DNA of 64,000 bases from Panopea generosa (GCA_029582155.1 CM055901.1:24647657-24711656), one strand, 5' to 3'. Counted from the stretch's first letter, positions 1-11,352 are shown. Translations and numbers: made by a program. Notes: a model not told the origin generated them from the sequence alone.

Positions 1-740
1 AGTCCTGCTCCGACCGAATATAATGCTTTTAATATACACAATAGCAATAAATAATAAATTGAACACACATTCTAATAATATATACAGTAGGCTACTATCA
101 AACGTGCATTACAAAGCAACCAAATTGAACTCGACTATGTCATCGAGCTCGTTGTGAGGCATACTCAGATACTCTGTTGAGCAATATTGGTAACCAAAGC
201 CTAAATGTTGAAATGGCTAGAGTCGCGATAAGCAGTAGAAGAGGGGATTAGTAATAGGTACATAAAAGTTTCGGCATGAACTATTCCGTGCATAAATCAA
301 TAGTGTTCACTGTGTGATATATGTTAAGCATCGACTTATATTAGAGTGTGCAGTCCGGGTCGACTTTTTCCGATGTTGGTAAAGTGTTCTTAAGAAATGT
401 GTTCTAGCCAAATGAAGCATAACAATTGAACAACCCACCATTTCTACTTCTATTTCTAAAAATGTCTGCGGGGAAAGTTCGCTTGGACCCCCACCAGCGG
501 AAGTTGAATAACCATTGCACACTCTGCCCTGAGTAACTTGTAATTTTGTCACGCTACGCCCCTGGTCATGTAATGCTCAGTGGGGTTTTCTACTTCCAGT
601 AGCCTATGGCGATGTTATTGAACATGCACTATTTATGAATACAGATTGAACATTTATATTCTTTGGAATCAACAACATTCCTTCTCTTGCATAATGCAAT
701 CGAAAATGTATTATGAATAAGGGTACTTACCAAACTGTCG
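1..740. other. AT-rich sequence, no gene seen
   Basis: No coding region, RNA gene or clear repeat is recognised. The short open frames here have no protein-like composition. It lies upstream of the candidate promoter and first exon that follow. Confidence 0.5.
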
Positions 741-746
741 TTTTTT

Positions 747-960
747 TTACGTCATGTGCGATAAAAATCAAATTTCTGTAATATGCTTCGTTCCATTCAA
801 CTATTATGAGATTGAGAAATCATTATTACGTCACCATTGACGTCATAGAACAATATGCTGTCGACTCTAAAACTCATCGTATTTGATATGAATATCGTCA
901 GTGAAGTTTTAACAAAAAAGAGCCAAAGAACGTAGTGAAGATGTATATACTATAAGTTAT
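747..960 (+). promoter_or_regulatory. Candidate promoter with three CRE-like sites and a TATA-like box
   Basis: Three CREB/ATF-like elements lie within 100 bases: TTACGTCA at 747-754, TTACGTCA at 826-833 and the palindrome TGACGTCA at 838-845. A TATA-like stretch (TATATAC, TATAAG) lies at 944-956, about 100 bases before an ATG in strong context at 1055. The motifs are seen directly. Promoter function is inferred only from spacing to that ATG and its splice donor; in AT-rich DNA the TATA element alone would mean little. Confidence 0.3.
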
Positions 961-1054
961 ATGAGTTATATGCCAGTAGTAGAAAATCCCATGTAACTTC
1001 TAACTGATAAATGCAGTGTAAGAAGGTCGGGTTGAAATATTTAGATTTTCCAAG

Positions 1055-1080
1055 ATGGCGGTCCGTGATGACCAGGAAAG
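1055..1080 (+). CDS. Candidate first coding exon (partial, 8 codons plus 2 bases)
   Basis: An ATG in a good eukaryotic context (CCAAGATGGCG) opens a short frame reading MAVRDDQE and then meets a consensus splice donor, AG|GTAAGT, at 1080/1081. Start context and donor together are what a genuine short first exon looks like, and CRE-like and TATA-like motifs lie upstream. No downstream exon was recognised, so the product is unknown; any continuation would have to cross repeat-rich DNA. It may also be chance. The call rests on start and donor alone. Confidence 0.3.
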
Positions 1081-1249
1081 GTAAGTGTCTCAATTTTCAT
1101 TGGATACATTGTTAATATTAGATCCAGTGTAATACGATATGTAGCATTTGATAAAACAATGCCTACTTTTACTAAAGTTACATGTGTACTGGTCTAAATC
1201 TGTTTCAATTGCTTGCGAAAGTATTTTGAACATGAAACCAACCCGACCA

Positions 1250-1605
1250 GTTTACACCACAGTGTAAATGTTGGTCTACTGTCTCGATCCTGGCGCAATT
1301 TTCATTTGCTGGGGGAAGTATGTCAGCATCTACTGATGGTCATAACGTTAGAATGTAAAATACATATAAAATGTTCTATTTTAAGAAATCTGAGCGATTT
1401 TATTAGCTGAGAAAGAAGGACGTCTAAAGGGAGTTAAATGCTGTTCTACTTTCTCAGAGAACAGAATCGCTCAGATCTTTCAAAACAGAAATTCTGTGTT
1501 ACATGGACTGTATATGACCGTCAGCAGGTGTTGACCTATTTTCCTCAGTCAATAAAATCACCCCAGCAACGAGAAAGTAGATCAGCATCTAAGCCGGTAA
1601 AAATT
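1250..1605. repeat. Foldback element: two imperfect inverted arms of about 170 bp
   Basis: The stretch 1252-1415 is repeated in reverse complement at about 1449-1605, with a short spacer. The inner arms share ATCTGAGCGATT with CTGAGAAAG; further out both share TCTACT-TCTC and TGACGGTCATA-like blocks. Identity is patchy, perhaps 70-75%, so the arms have diverged. No coding frame spans it. A foldback or MITE-type element is the simplest reading; no target duplication could be fixed. Confidence 0.55.
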
Positions 1606-1708
1606 ACATGACTTTTCTACATATTTCTAACCTATACTTGATGAGCGCTGCTTCTATTTCGTTAAATTTTACTTATTTAATACTACCCTAATACATGCTT
1701 AGCCTAAC

Positions 1709-2180
1709 TGTCGACCTACAGCTGGTAATGTCATCAGTCTGAACGTTACTATGTCGACGTACAACTGGTATTGTCATCATTCTAAACGTTTGTATGTCGA
1801 CTTACGACCGGTAATGTTATCAATCTCAACGTTAGTATGTCGACTTACAACCGGTAATGTCATCAATCTCAACGTTAGTATGTCGACTTACATCCGGTAA
1901 TGTCATCAATCTCAATGTTAGTATGTCGACATACAACTAGTAATGTCATCAATCTCAACGTTAGAATGTCGACTTACAACCAGTAATGTCATCAATCTCA
2001 ACTTTAGTACGTCGACTTACAACCGGTAATGTCATCAATCTAAACGTTAGTATGTCGACTTACAACGGGTAATGTCATCAATCCGAATGTTAGTATGTCG
2101 ACCTACAACCAGTAATGTCATCAATATGAACGTAAATGTGTAGACTTACAACCGGTAATGTCATCAGCCTGAACGCTTGT
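1709..2180. repeat. 43-bp minisatellite, about 11 copies
   Basis: Tandem units of 43 bp begin with GTCGACTTACAACCGGTAAT and continue with GTCATCAATC and AACGTTAGTAT. Most units keep a GTCGAC site. Copies differ by a few substitutions each and the outer copies are most diverged. The unit length is not a multiple of three, so no single frame runs through it. Confidence 0.92.
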
Positions 2181-2189
2181 TTGCTAATG

Positions 2190-3735
2190 AAGCGTTCGAG
2201 CACATGACTATGTTATATTTTTTTGCCATGTGACGTATTGTATGAAATTTAACCCGCTTTTATCGTTTTTGTTTGAGCTCTGAGCAAAATACCTTATTTA
2301 GTTTAACAGAAATCCAACATAAACCGTATCTAAATGAAATAAGTTTGCACAAATGTTGAAGACCAGGGCAATCTGACTGGATAGAAAAGTGAGTTGATCA
2401 TCGATTAATTTCATTTCAGAAAATAAATGGCTTAGAAGAAGCAGGTTTTTAAAACAAAAGATAAGTACAATATGGCATTTTCTGATTAAATAGTTAGCCA
2501 AACAATTGATTTTTAAATGACAACTAGATTGCAGTGCAGTAGGAAATCCTTTGGGTATTTTATCTGACCGGAAAAGAGTTGCAAAACACTACAATAGCGC
2601 TAGTCTATTAATTATTTAAGGAAAATAACACAGTCGCCAGTATCTTTGTCGTCTTTCAATTGTTTGTATGAGGCAATTATCTGTGTGTTTTATGTTGACA
2701 TGTTGCCATGCTCTGTCTGATCTAAGTTTGCTGCATGTAGGCAGCCTACTGACGTTTAAATCTTCATGTGATTACGATAAAAACATACACCAATTACTGT
2801 GTTACGCATTTATTACTTCACCATTGCTATCCACATTCTATCACTTTGTTTCTGTAATACGATGTGACCATGCTTTGCGTCACTAAATATTACTACTTTT
2901 GTAGGAGAAACACTTGTGAAGAATGGAAAACACTTTTATAACAGTTAAAGCAACTTTTATAAGCTTATGAATTGTCTCGGACCTAAGTTACCTGTAAGTT
3001 CCTATAAGTAGGTCACATGTTGCTGTGCAGATATTTTCTCCGATGATAGTTTAGCTAATACCTACTTAAACACCGTAAAGCCTGCAACAAATGTACATAA
3101 ACATTAACATTTAAGTATTTCCTTAGTTATGTAAATGATACTGTAACTCGGCCAAGTTCTGTTGTTTATTTCACGTTACACTGACCAGACGTTTACAAAC
3201 TATTGTTCTTGTCTTGTGTTTGTTACATGATGTCCTGTTCATGTTTTCGCCATGTGATTTTATGACATTTTGGTCGCTGCATGTGCCTGTATCCGGTATA
3301 TTACTCTGAACATGTGTATATTACAAAACTTGTTCTCACTTATGTATACTACAGTAATTGTTCCAACCATTCCTGAGCATAATCTTAGACTTGAGGTTGA
3401 AATCCTTATTTCAACCTTAGATATCTACATGCTTGCAAACTTTGGCCTAAATAATGGTCTTTATATGTGTTTTTCAAAATTCACTCTTGAGTTCGAGTCT
3501 ACGAATATCCTTAAAAATGGTTGGGTGAATACCACCCCTAGGCAATGTTGGCCTGTGTTCACTCACTTTAAATATAATTTTAAAAGGCAGATAAGTTAAG
3601 CCAGTTTAAATACTAATTATTTTAGCTGGATTGCGAAGAAAGCTCAAATCTGTATGTCTGCAGCAGCCATATTTACTTAATATACTTAATAATTCCTTTA
3701 ACCTACTTTCAACACTTCTGTACATGCATTTGAAT
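2190..3735. other. Unique AT-rich sequence, no supported gene
   Basis: Several open frames under 110 codons occur on both strands, the longest at 3270-3599 on the plus strand, but none shows a domain, coding-like composition or splice framing. A small perfect hairpin with 10-bp arms (AGGTTGAAAT and its complement) and a 4-base loop sits at 3394-3417. Nothing else is recognised. Confidence 0.5.
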
Positions 3736-3739
3736 AATA

Positions 3740-4150
3740 ACAGCTGCTGTTTAATGCTTACATGTAATAATTACAGCTGCATTTTTACAGCTGCTGTTTA
3801 ATGCTTACATGTCATAATTACAGCTGCTGTCTAATGCTTTCATGTAATAATTACAGCTGTTGTCTAATGCGTACATGTAAAAATTACAGCTGCTGTCTAA
3901 TGCTTACATGTAATAATTACAGCTGCTGTTTAATGCCTACATACAATAAAAACAGCTGCTGTTTAATTCTTACGTGTAATAATTACAGTCGCTGTTTAAT
4001 GCTTACGTTTAATAATTACAGCTGCTGTCTAATGTGTACATGTTATATTTACACCAGCTGTTTAATGCTTACATGCAATAAATACAGCTGCTGTCTAATG
4101 CTTACATGTAATAATTACAGCTGCTGTTAAATGCGTACATGTAATAATTA
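3740..4150. repeat. 33-bp minisatellite with an open 11-residue repeat frame
   Basis: Units of 33 bp carry TTACATGTAATAATTACAGC followed by TGCTGT and TAATGC. Because 33 is divisible by three, one plus-strand frame stays open from 3801 to 4130 and reads an 11-residue repeat like MLTCNNYSCCL. No flanking coding sequence joins it, so it is recorded as a repeat rather than a gene. About 12 copies, diverging at the edges. Confidence 0.9.
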
Positions 4151-4590
4151 CGAAACGGCTGTTGTTCTGGCACATCAGACAGAACCACTAGTGTAATGTA
4201 TCGTTTTAACGCAACAAAGATTTATATTCCCCACTCGGACAAGTCCTTCACTACTTGTGATATTGATTAGCGACACAAACTGTAAAAGACAACAAAAGAT
4301 AACATCGTTTTGTGTGCCTTCCGACATCCTATTAATCAAACATGCCATATATCAAAATGATAGCAAGTCGATATACGGGTGAGGGGTGAGAGACGGACAG
4401 ACAACTCCGACAGGTTCCTGTGACTGGTGATCAACTGTGAGTGTTATTGATAGGTCGTCATCTTAGTTTGTTATGTTTATCTCCCAAAGATACGGGTTTT
4501 CCCCTAACCTGCATACAGTAGCCAGTTTACGTACATTGACTGTGACTCCTGCTGCAAATGGCGTCCATTTCCGTTGGCGCACATTATAAT
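4150..4590. other. Spacer between minisatellite and LINE 3' end
   Basis: Unique sequence without a recognisable gene or repeat. It ends where the T-rich stretch (the A-rich 3' tail of the minus-strand LINE) begins. Confidence 0.5.
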
Positions 4591-5027
4591 ATTTGATTGT
4601 TTTTATTTTAATTTTTTATTTATTTATTTGTGCTAATATATATGTCATTAATACAAAGATAAATCAAACAAATTAACATACAATAATACAGAAGCAATAA
4701 CATGTATTTTAAATAATATAATAAACAAGTTAATTATCTAATATAATATATATTAGATATCACAGATTAATATTTTATCTTATTACACAATAATAATTTT
4801 GAGAACATATATATTTCACAGGATAACCCATAAAGTTTTACAACTTATTTTCAATGGGGTCCTTTTTTAAAATAATGTCATGGATAAATATATTGGCATT
4901 TAATTCAAAACTTATGAAATTGTACTTTATTCATCAAATATATTTAAAATATGTATCACAGCTATAAATCCACATTAATAACAATAAAAAGATTTTCAAA
5001 AAATAAATAATTTAATAAAAAGTGAAT

Positions 5028-5230
5028 TCACATTTCTCTACATTTTCCATTTGCACGAATAGATATTTCTTCCCTTTTTTTTAAATTTATGCTTTTTTCT
5101 AATTTCCTTAATAGTATAGGGTAACTGATTCCAATCCAAAATGCCATTTTAAAAGAAAGTTGATGTTGTAAAACTATTAACACATGGCACAATAAAATTA
5201 AAAGTACTTCCTCTAGTTGCATGATGGTAT
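5028..5230 (-). pseudogene. LINE C-terminal tail
   Basis: Minus-strand reading gives a short C-terminal block with ILDWNQLP, the usual end of CR1/jockey-type polyproteins (a W-N-x-LP motif), interrupted by at least one stop and frameshift. The roughly 430 bases below it down to about 4600 are 3' untranslated sequence of the element. Confidence 0.6.
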
Positions 5231-5409
5231 GAATTAGACACCGTTGTAAAATTTTATTGAAGATAAGATGGACATGAATTGTTAAAAAATCTTATGAACT
5301 TGATTCAAACCTAATTGTCTATTTCTATTTTCAATTTCAAGTATTCCAAGGTCTTTAAATTTTGACGCAGACAATGTAGCTTTACTATCGTAGCTGAGAA
5401 TAAATAATT

Positions 5410-6632
5410 TTATTTTGAGCATCTTGTAACTTTTTCTTTAACATTTTTTGTAAGACTACTATACAATGAAGAACATGCATAATCAAAATGACACTGTATC
5501 AAAGAATTACAAAGAGTCTTTCTAATGGATAAATTTAAGTAGTGTTTGTGTCTATACAAAAATCTTATTCTAGAATTAACCTTTTTAACAATATTGTTTA
5601 CAATGGATATAGCAGACAAATCATTATCTAACATTGCACCGAGATATCTGACTGATGTTTGTGCTTGTATGGTGTGACCATTACCTTAGCAAGCCTGCGT
5701 TTTGATCCAAATAATATACATTCTGTCTTTCCAAGATGCAATGACAGTTTGTTGTCTATTAACCATTTATTACAATTTTCTAGTTCATTGCCAAAAACTT
5801 CACTAATTACATCAGAATCTTTATGTGAGAAAAGAATAGCACTACCGTCGGTAAAGAGAATAATTTTACGTTTTTGACTTATACTAATGCTCATATCATT
5901 TACATAGCAAAAAAACAATAATGGCCCCAAAATACTTTCTTGAGGAACTCCACATACAATATTTTCAAAGTCGGACATGGTATTGTTAATATAAACACCT
6001 TGTGTCCTACCTGACAAGTACGATTGAAACCACTCGATTGACTCCACGCCCATCAGTTCTAACTTACGACATAAAATGTTGCGATCATTTGTATCGAATG
6101 CTTTTTGCAGATCAAGCATAATCATGCCAGTAAATAAGCATTTTGCCTTTTGATTTTTATTTGATCTGAGAGGTGAGTAAGGCAGGAGTCAGTCGAGTAG
6201 TTCCCTCGGAATCTTCTCTGAAGATCATATAACCTATTATTGTTAGTTAAAAAGATTATAACTGATTATATACAGCTCTTTCTAGAATTTTAGAAACAAT
6301 TGATAAAATACTAACTGGTCTATAGTTAGATACATCAGACCTATCATTTTTATAAACAAAGGTTTTACTTTGGCACTTTTAAGATCACACGGAATTTCAT
6401 TACTAGTAATGGAACTATTTATCAAAAATGTTATTTGTATCTTTAAAAATGGCACCGCATCTTTCAAAAATCTTGCATGAATGTTGTCCAATCCAGTGCT
6501 TTCAGAACAATTTAATTTACATAGTTCTTTGTATACAAAATATTCACTTACTAAAAGAAGTTTAAATTTAACAGAATCTTGATTTCTTTTTTTATAGAAA
6601 TCTTTTAGAATAGTAGATTCAGTATTGTACAT
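5410..6632 (-). pseudogene. LINE reverse transcriptase, catalytic site mutated
   Basis: The fingers lie in 6282-6632 (GLDNIHARFLK, then KSAKVKPLF), with SNYRPVS in a shifted frame near 6320. The palm lies in 5628-6125 (LDLQKAFDT, GVPQESILGPLLF). The normal F/YADD catalytic box reads FTDGSA, so the second catalytic aspartate is glycine. The thumb follows in 5410-5634. A frameshift at about 6125 separates the GNYSTD block from the palm. Loss of the aspartate plus the frameshifts make the enzyme inactive. Confidence 0.85.
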
Positions 6633-7063
6633 TTTTTAGGGTAAAGGCAATTTTTAACTAACATAGAAGCAGCATTGGTAAAAAGATTATTAAAATGATT
6701 GGCAATAATCATAGGCTCAAAACAATTTTCATCGTCAATTTTCAAAACAATATAGTCTTGTTACTGTACCCTAACTTTTTAATTTGAGACCAGAGTTTTT
6801 GAGGACAGTTCTTATTTTCTTCTAGCTTATTGGAAAGATACTCAGATTTGGCTCTTTTAACCTCCCTCTGTACTTAATTTCTATATGAACATAATGCTTT
6901 ATAAAATTCCTTCTTCTTTGATTTCTTAAAATGATACATATATGAATCTCTCTGTTTAATAAGTTCTAAAATATTAGAATCTAGCCAAGGCTCACTTTTT
7001 TGTTTAAGACGTACCTCTTTCTGCAACAGAATTAAGAACTGATTAAAATATTTCTTTAAAATT

Positions 7064-7918
7064 CTACCAAGAGTCCTGTACAGATTTTGCAGTAAATACA
7101 TAAGTCCAATCACACAATTTTAACATGTGAATAAAGTCATCTACATTGTTATTTTTTATTGACCTTATTACAACATTTTTGTGTTTGTTAAAAATACATT
7201 TTCCTATTTTTCTGGTGCAAACTATAGGTAAATGATCACTAAGACTAACAGGTAAGGTTCCTGACTGAATTACTTTGTCATGATGATTACATAAAATATG
7301 GTCGAGCAGAGTTGAAGACTTATCCGATGTACGTGTAGGCTGATCAATGATCTGTTTGATATTAAATATATGTAATATATGTTGGTATTTATAAAACAAA
7401 TTGGATTTCTTTTCTTTAAAACATATGTTAAAATCACCAAAAACATACCACTCAATATCAAAATTATCTTAAAAGTCTGTCTGTTTATGTGGTCTATATC
7501 AAGAACCTATTAAAATCGGTTTTGTTTTTGGGAGCAAAATTTCTGCCCAAATTGATTCTGCATTTTTATTATCTAGATCGGATCGTTCATTAAAGGCCAG
7601 GTCTTCTCGGATGTACAGGCACACTCCACCTCCTTGTTTGTCGCGGTCCTTTCGGGTTACATTGTAGCCATCAATTTGTACTTCTGCGTCGCTAACAGAG
7701 TTATCTAACCAGGTTTCTGTAAAGGCTAATGCAGCAAAACTGCAAGTAGATGTCATATGTTTAATTTCCAATAATTTTGGTAAAAGCGACCTTATGTTAA
7801 AATGAATAAAATGTAATCTTTTTCTCTTAAAACAGTCAAATTTGAAAAAAATCATCGTTAAAATGTTCCTGTTGTGTTGATTTATTATGATTGAATTGTT
7901 CATATTTTTCACTGCCAT
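7064..7918 (-). pseudogene. LINE endonuclease domain, frameshifted
   Basis: The exonuclease-endonuclease-phosphatase fold is recognisable in three frames. The N-terminal part (7499-7918) has HFNIRS, FTETWLD with the catalytic glutamate, and the DRDKQGGGVCLYI block. The C-terminal part (7064-7399) has STLLDHILCN and the catalytic SDHLPIV. The region between is shifted in frame around 7460. This enzyme nicks target DNA to prime reverse transcription. Most catalytic motifs survive, so the breaks look fairly recent, but the protein cannot be made as one chain. Confidence 0.8.
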
Positions 7919-8456
7919 CTTCTAATTCATGAAATGGTAAGTCAATAAAACTACAATTAAGGCACGTAAAATCAAAATCATCACTGAAATTGTCAAATTG
8001 TTCACTGGAAATATAATTTGTACATTTAATATGGGTCCACTTATCACAGATATCGCAGCTTACTGCTTTACTACGACCAGTTACTCCTCTGTCGCAAATA
8101 ATATATGAAAATTTTGGTTTTCTCCCTTTCTTCTTGTTGACGTTGTGAAAATCCACAGGGCTCGGACATGGATGAATGTCTCCACAGAATAGAAGCCATA
8201 CGGGTGTAATGCTTCTACTAGTATTACATAAACGTGTAGATTTATTCTTCTTTGAGATATTGGAATAACATGTCACAAAGTTCTGGTAGAATGTGTATTG
8301 GCCCAACGATATATTTGAAAGTGAAGACGCTTGTTGTAGGAAGTGGGTGGGGTAATGTCCGCAATAATCGTCACCCGAAATACATTTACTGGTACGTTTT
8401 AAAATTAAAACGAAGATTAGTAGTGTTCTATGGATGTTCATTGCAGATAAATGCAA
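7836..8456 (-). pseudogene. LINE N-terminal ORF: degenerate 2A-like motif and PHD finger
   Basis: This 206-residue frame starts at the ATG at 8456. Residues 92-100 read GDIHPCPSP, matching the 2A-like signature GD(V/I)xxNPGP found near the N-terminus of some CR1/L2-group retrotransposons, but with C for N and S for G. Residues about 121-168 form a PHD-type finger (C121, C134, C137, H142, C145, C165, C168), with one cysteine of the first pair missing. The frame breaks near an A-run around 7845, where the endonuclease continues in another frame. PHD modules in such elements are thought to help nucleic acid or chromatin binding. Confidence 0.75.
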
Positions 8457-8721
8457 CTATTGACAGTTTTTAAAATGTACGTGAAAGACATATAAAAAAC
8501 AAAGTTGAAAATAATTTCAACGGAAGTAAATTTGAATAAGACGACGGTTGTTGAAGAACGATGTCGGTAAATGTTATCATCCAAAATACAAGTCATTGGC
8601 ACGTCTGAAGACTAAATCAACATTTAGTACGTTCTTTGGAGACCCTTAGCGATATCTGTAACTTTTACTTTTTGCTAATATTTATGTAAAGACTATAAAA
8701 CACGATTTTTAAAAATATTTG

Positions 8722-9640
8722 ACCATAAGTAAACAAACCATGTCTTTCTAGGTATTAATCGTTTAGCACGTTTTGAAAAGGTTTTAATGTTTGTCTTGTT
8801 TTTTAAAAATACTTAAATAAAAAAATGTAGTTAATTTAAGAATGTCAATATTTGGGCCGGAATTTCAGCCCGTATGATTTTCATTGGTTACAACCGGGGG
8901 GTTCAAAATAGAGGTTAGCGCAGCCTTGCGTAAACACTACTCATGCATAAATAAACATTGAAACCTGAACAAACATTATTAAACCATACATATATGAATA
9001 CCAATGTTAAATTCTGATGCAGGAAATACGTGCCGGAATGGGACTGAGCGTGAGTGTCTTCGCTTCTTGTTGATAAGCAATCGGAATTCCTCTATAATAT
9101 TCGCAGATTTGAACTGCATTAGGGGATGCGTATTATGCCCGGCAATCAATGTAAGATTGACACAGAGCTGGCAGATAGGAATCTATTAACACCGTAACAA
9201 AATAAACAAAATGGTAGTCAAATTCAGGAGTGTTTACTTTCTCCGAACCGGAAGTAGAGTGAACCAGTCCGTGGAGTTTGGTTTTCCCCATGTGACAGCT
9301 TTCTCACATGATCTAACGAAAATTTGGAACTAAATAAATTTTTGTAATCTATTTGAATATTTTTATTCACAAATCATAATCATATATATTTGTATTTTCA
9401 CGCCTACGAAAATATTTTAAAACTTGATTTTGTTTAAGGACACCTTAAAAAGAGAGGCGTTACGACAGAAAAATGATGTCAACGTATATATTTATGACGT
9501 CATTCTTACCACAAAATATAACTGTCATGGCAAAAAATATATTTGAAGATAATTATTTAAACAAACAACACCCTGTCCAACGTAACACCCTGTCCAACGT
9601 ATTCGTTACATAAGCGGCTATTACACCGCTTTTTCGGTGA
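8722..9640. other. Spacer between two LINEs, no gene seen
   Basis: No domain-bearing frame is visible. It holds an 18-base tandem duplication (ACACCCTGTCCAACGTA) at about 9569-9602 and a CRE-like TGACGTCA near 9495. Otherwise unique and AT-rich. Confidence 0.45.
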
Positions 9641-9654
9641 TAACTACACACAAT

Positions 9655-9656
<2 letters not shown>

Positions 9657-9700
<44 letters not shown>
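9657..9700. repeat. CA microsatellite, about 20 repeats
   Basis: An uninterrupted ACACAC run followed by a short TATATA. It sits at the 3' boundary of the minus-strand LINE that follows, so it may be the microsatellite-type tail of that element rather than an independent locus. Confidence 0.95.
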
Positions 9701-9706
<6 letters not shown>

Positions 9707-10079
9707 TCTTTATTTCCTTGATATAGGACAGTTCAACATGAATACAACAACACATCAATACAAATTTACAATATCTACAAAAACAATATTATACAATTAT
9801 TTACAATGTTACAGCAAGAAAATATAGATATATTTACATAAATATAAATACATCATGCATTTATATTCTAATACAACATACTAATTATAATTAACATAGG
9901 AGCATTATTCATATATTTAACATGACTGCTCGTTCATACATATATATATATATGTAGAACATTTGTTTAGTATACATGCATATGAAAATACATACGTAAC
10001 GACATGTAAGAGACAGTAATGGCTAAAATGTCACTGTGTTAAGCAATAGTATCTTTCAAATAGTATGATTTACGTAGAT

Positions 10080-10380
10080 GCATATTTGAGCCACATCCAA
10101 TGCAGGCATGAAAAAACAATTCCATAGAAGCGGTCTATATTGTCTTTTAAGAAAATTTGCAACAAAATGTTGCTTGCACCAAGGGTTATTTTGACCAAGT
10201 CATCATTACTAAGTTCTGTAAGAGCCATGTTTACGTTTACACCAAATTGTTGTTCCAGTCGTAACCATAACCTACGTCTGTTCTCATTTACACTTTGGCA
10301 ATCACAGATGAAGTGAACAACTATATTAACAGTATTTTAATTACATTTTTTGCAAGTTTCATTATTTCTCACTGTGTTAG
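10080..10380 (-). pseudogene. C-terminal Cys-His knuckle region of the second LINE
   Basis: On the minus strand near 10353 the frame reads CKKC, a stop, then VHFICDC, a CX2C...HX3C arrangement like the C-terminal knuckles of several LINE clades. The in-frame stop shows decay. The sequence below it towards 9703 is probably the element's 3' end. Confidence 0.5.
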
Positions 10381-10758
10381 AAATAATAGTACATATAGAT
10401 TTACAAAATATAGGCACCTTGGAAATTTGTTTGCATATAACCATATATTAGAAACGCTATAATCACAATGTATTGAGTGAAAACTGAAAAATTCAGGTTC
10501 ATTAGTTCTAATTATCCAATCACTGATGATAGTTTCATATATCTTACAGTTAACTTTCTTTTTCCATATCCCTTTACACGGAAAAAAATACCTTCTAAGA
10601 AGAATTCATCAAGAACATACATTAGACCATATTTATCTAAAATATTGAATATATCGGGAATAAATCCTGACAAGCAGTTTCTAATTAAGAATGCACTAGA
10701 TCTTATTAAAAACATTTGCTTAACAGCCTACACAGCTGACCAAGGAAATTAAGTTTTT

Positions 10759-11346
10759 TCAGTCTATTTCTGATGCAATTGATAAACAATTTAGTAGACT
10801 TAGAGCAATATCGGTTCTTGTTCTCATGTGAAGATTTTGCATATGCTTAATACATAGTCTGTGTGATCTTTCTAACAATAGTATGTCACTTACACGCAGA
10901 GAAGACCAACATTCGCTGCCATATAATGCCTTTGTGAGTACCACAGTATTATATATTTTTTTGCATGTCAAAGGCAGCAGACCATTATTAAATAAACCAG
11001 AATAAATTTAGCTGAAATACGTTCTTCTGATCTTACTGCAACATAGTCTAACATTATCAGTTTGTTTGAAATATTTACTACATGTGACTCCTAAATGGTT
11101 ATATTGCTCTACCTCATTAACTGTATCATTGCCAAGAAACCAAGTTTGGTAAGTATTACCATATTTAATTTTAGTTTCATTGAAAATAATAACTGCTGAC
11201 TTAGAAGCATTATATTCATATCGCCACAAGCATGAATATTTATAGAAAATATTTAACATGTTTTGAAGGCCGTGTTTAGAGAGACTTAAGAGGACCATAT
11301 CATCGGCTACAGTTGGACAGCACAAGTTATTCTTGTTATTTAACAA
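10759..11346 (-). pseudogene. Reverse transcriptase palm end and C-terminus of the second LINE
   Basis: The frame at 11008-11346 opens with CCPTVADDMVLLS, the catalytic aspartate pair of motif C, then NASKSAVIIFNE and YNHLGVTCS. A second frame at 10759-10971 carries KALYGSECWSSL and LCIKHMQNL. The catalytic DD is intact, but the preceding palm motifs are deleted, so no active enzyme is possible. Confidence 0.75.
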
Positions 11347-11352
11347 TTCTAG

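Larger units (their letters stand above)
4597..8713 (-). mobile_element. Near full-length dead non-LTR retrotransposon (CR1/jockey-like LINE)
   Basis: Read on the minus strand, this shows in order a PHD-type zinc finger, an apurinic-type endonuclease, reverse transcriptase fingers, palm and thumb, and a 3' untranslated region ending in an A-rich tail near 4600-4630. Several frameshifts and altered catalytic residues mean it cannot transpose. A 9-base sequence, AATATTTGA, occurs at 4588-4596 and 8714-8722 and may be the target duplication; it is AT-rich, so this is weak and the outer limits are provisional. PHD finger plus 2A-like motif point to the CR1/L2/Crack/Rex1 group, which is inference. 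Confidence 0.85.

Noticed and set aside
3270-3599. 109-codon plus-strand open frame
   Set aside because: No domain, no splice context and composition like random AT-rich translation. A frame of this length is expected by chance in 64 kb.
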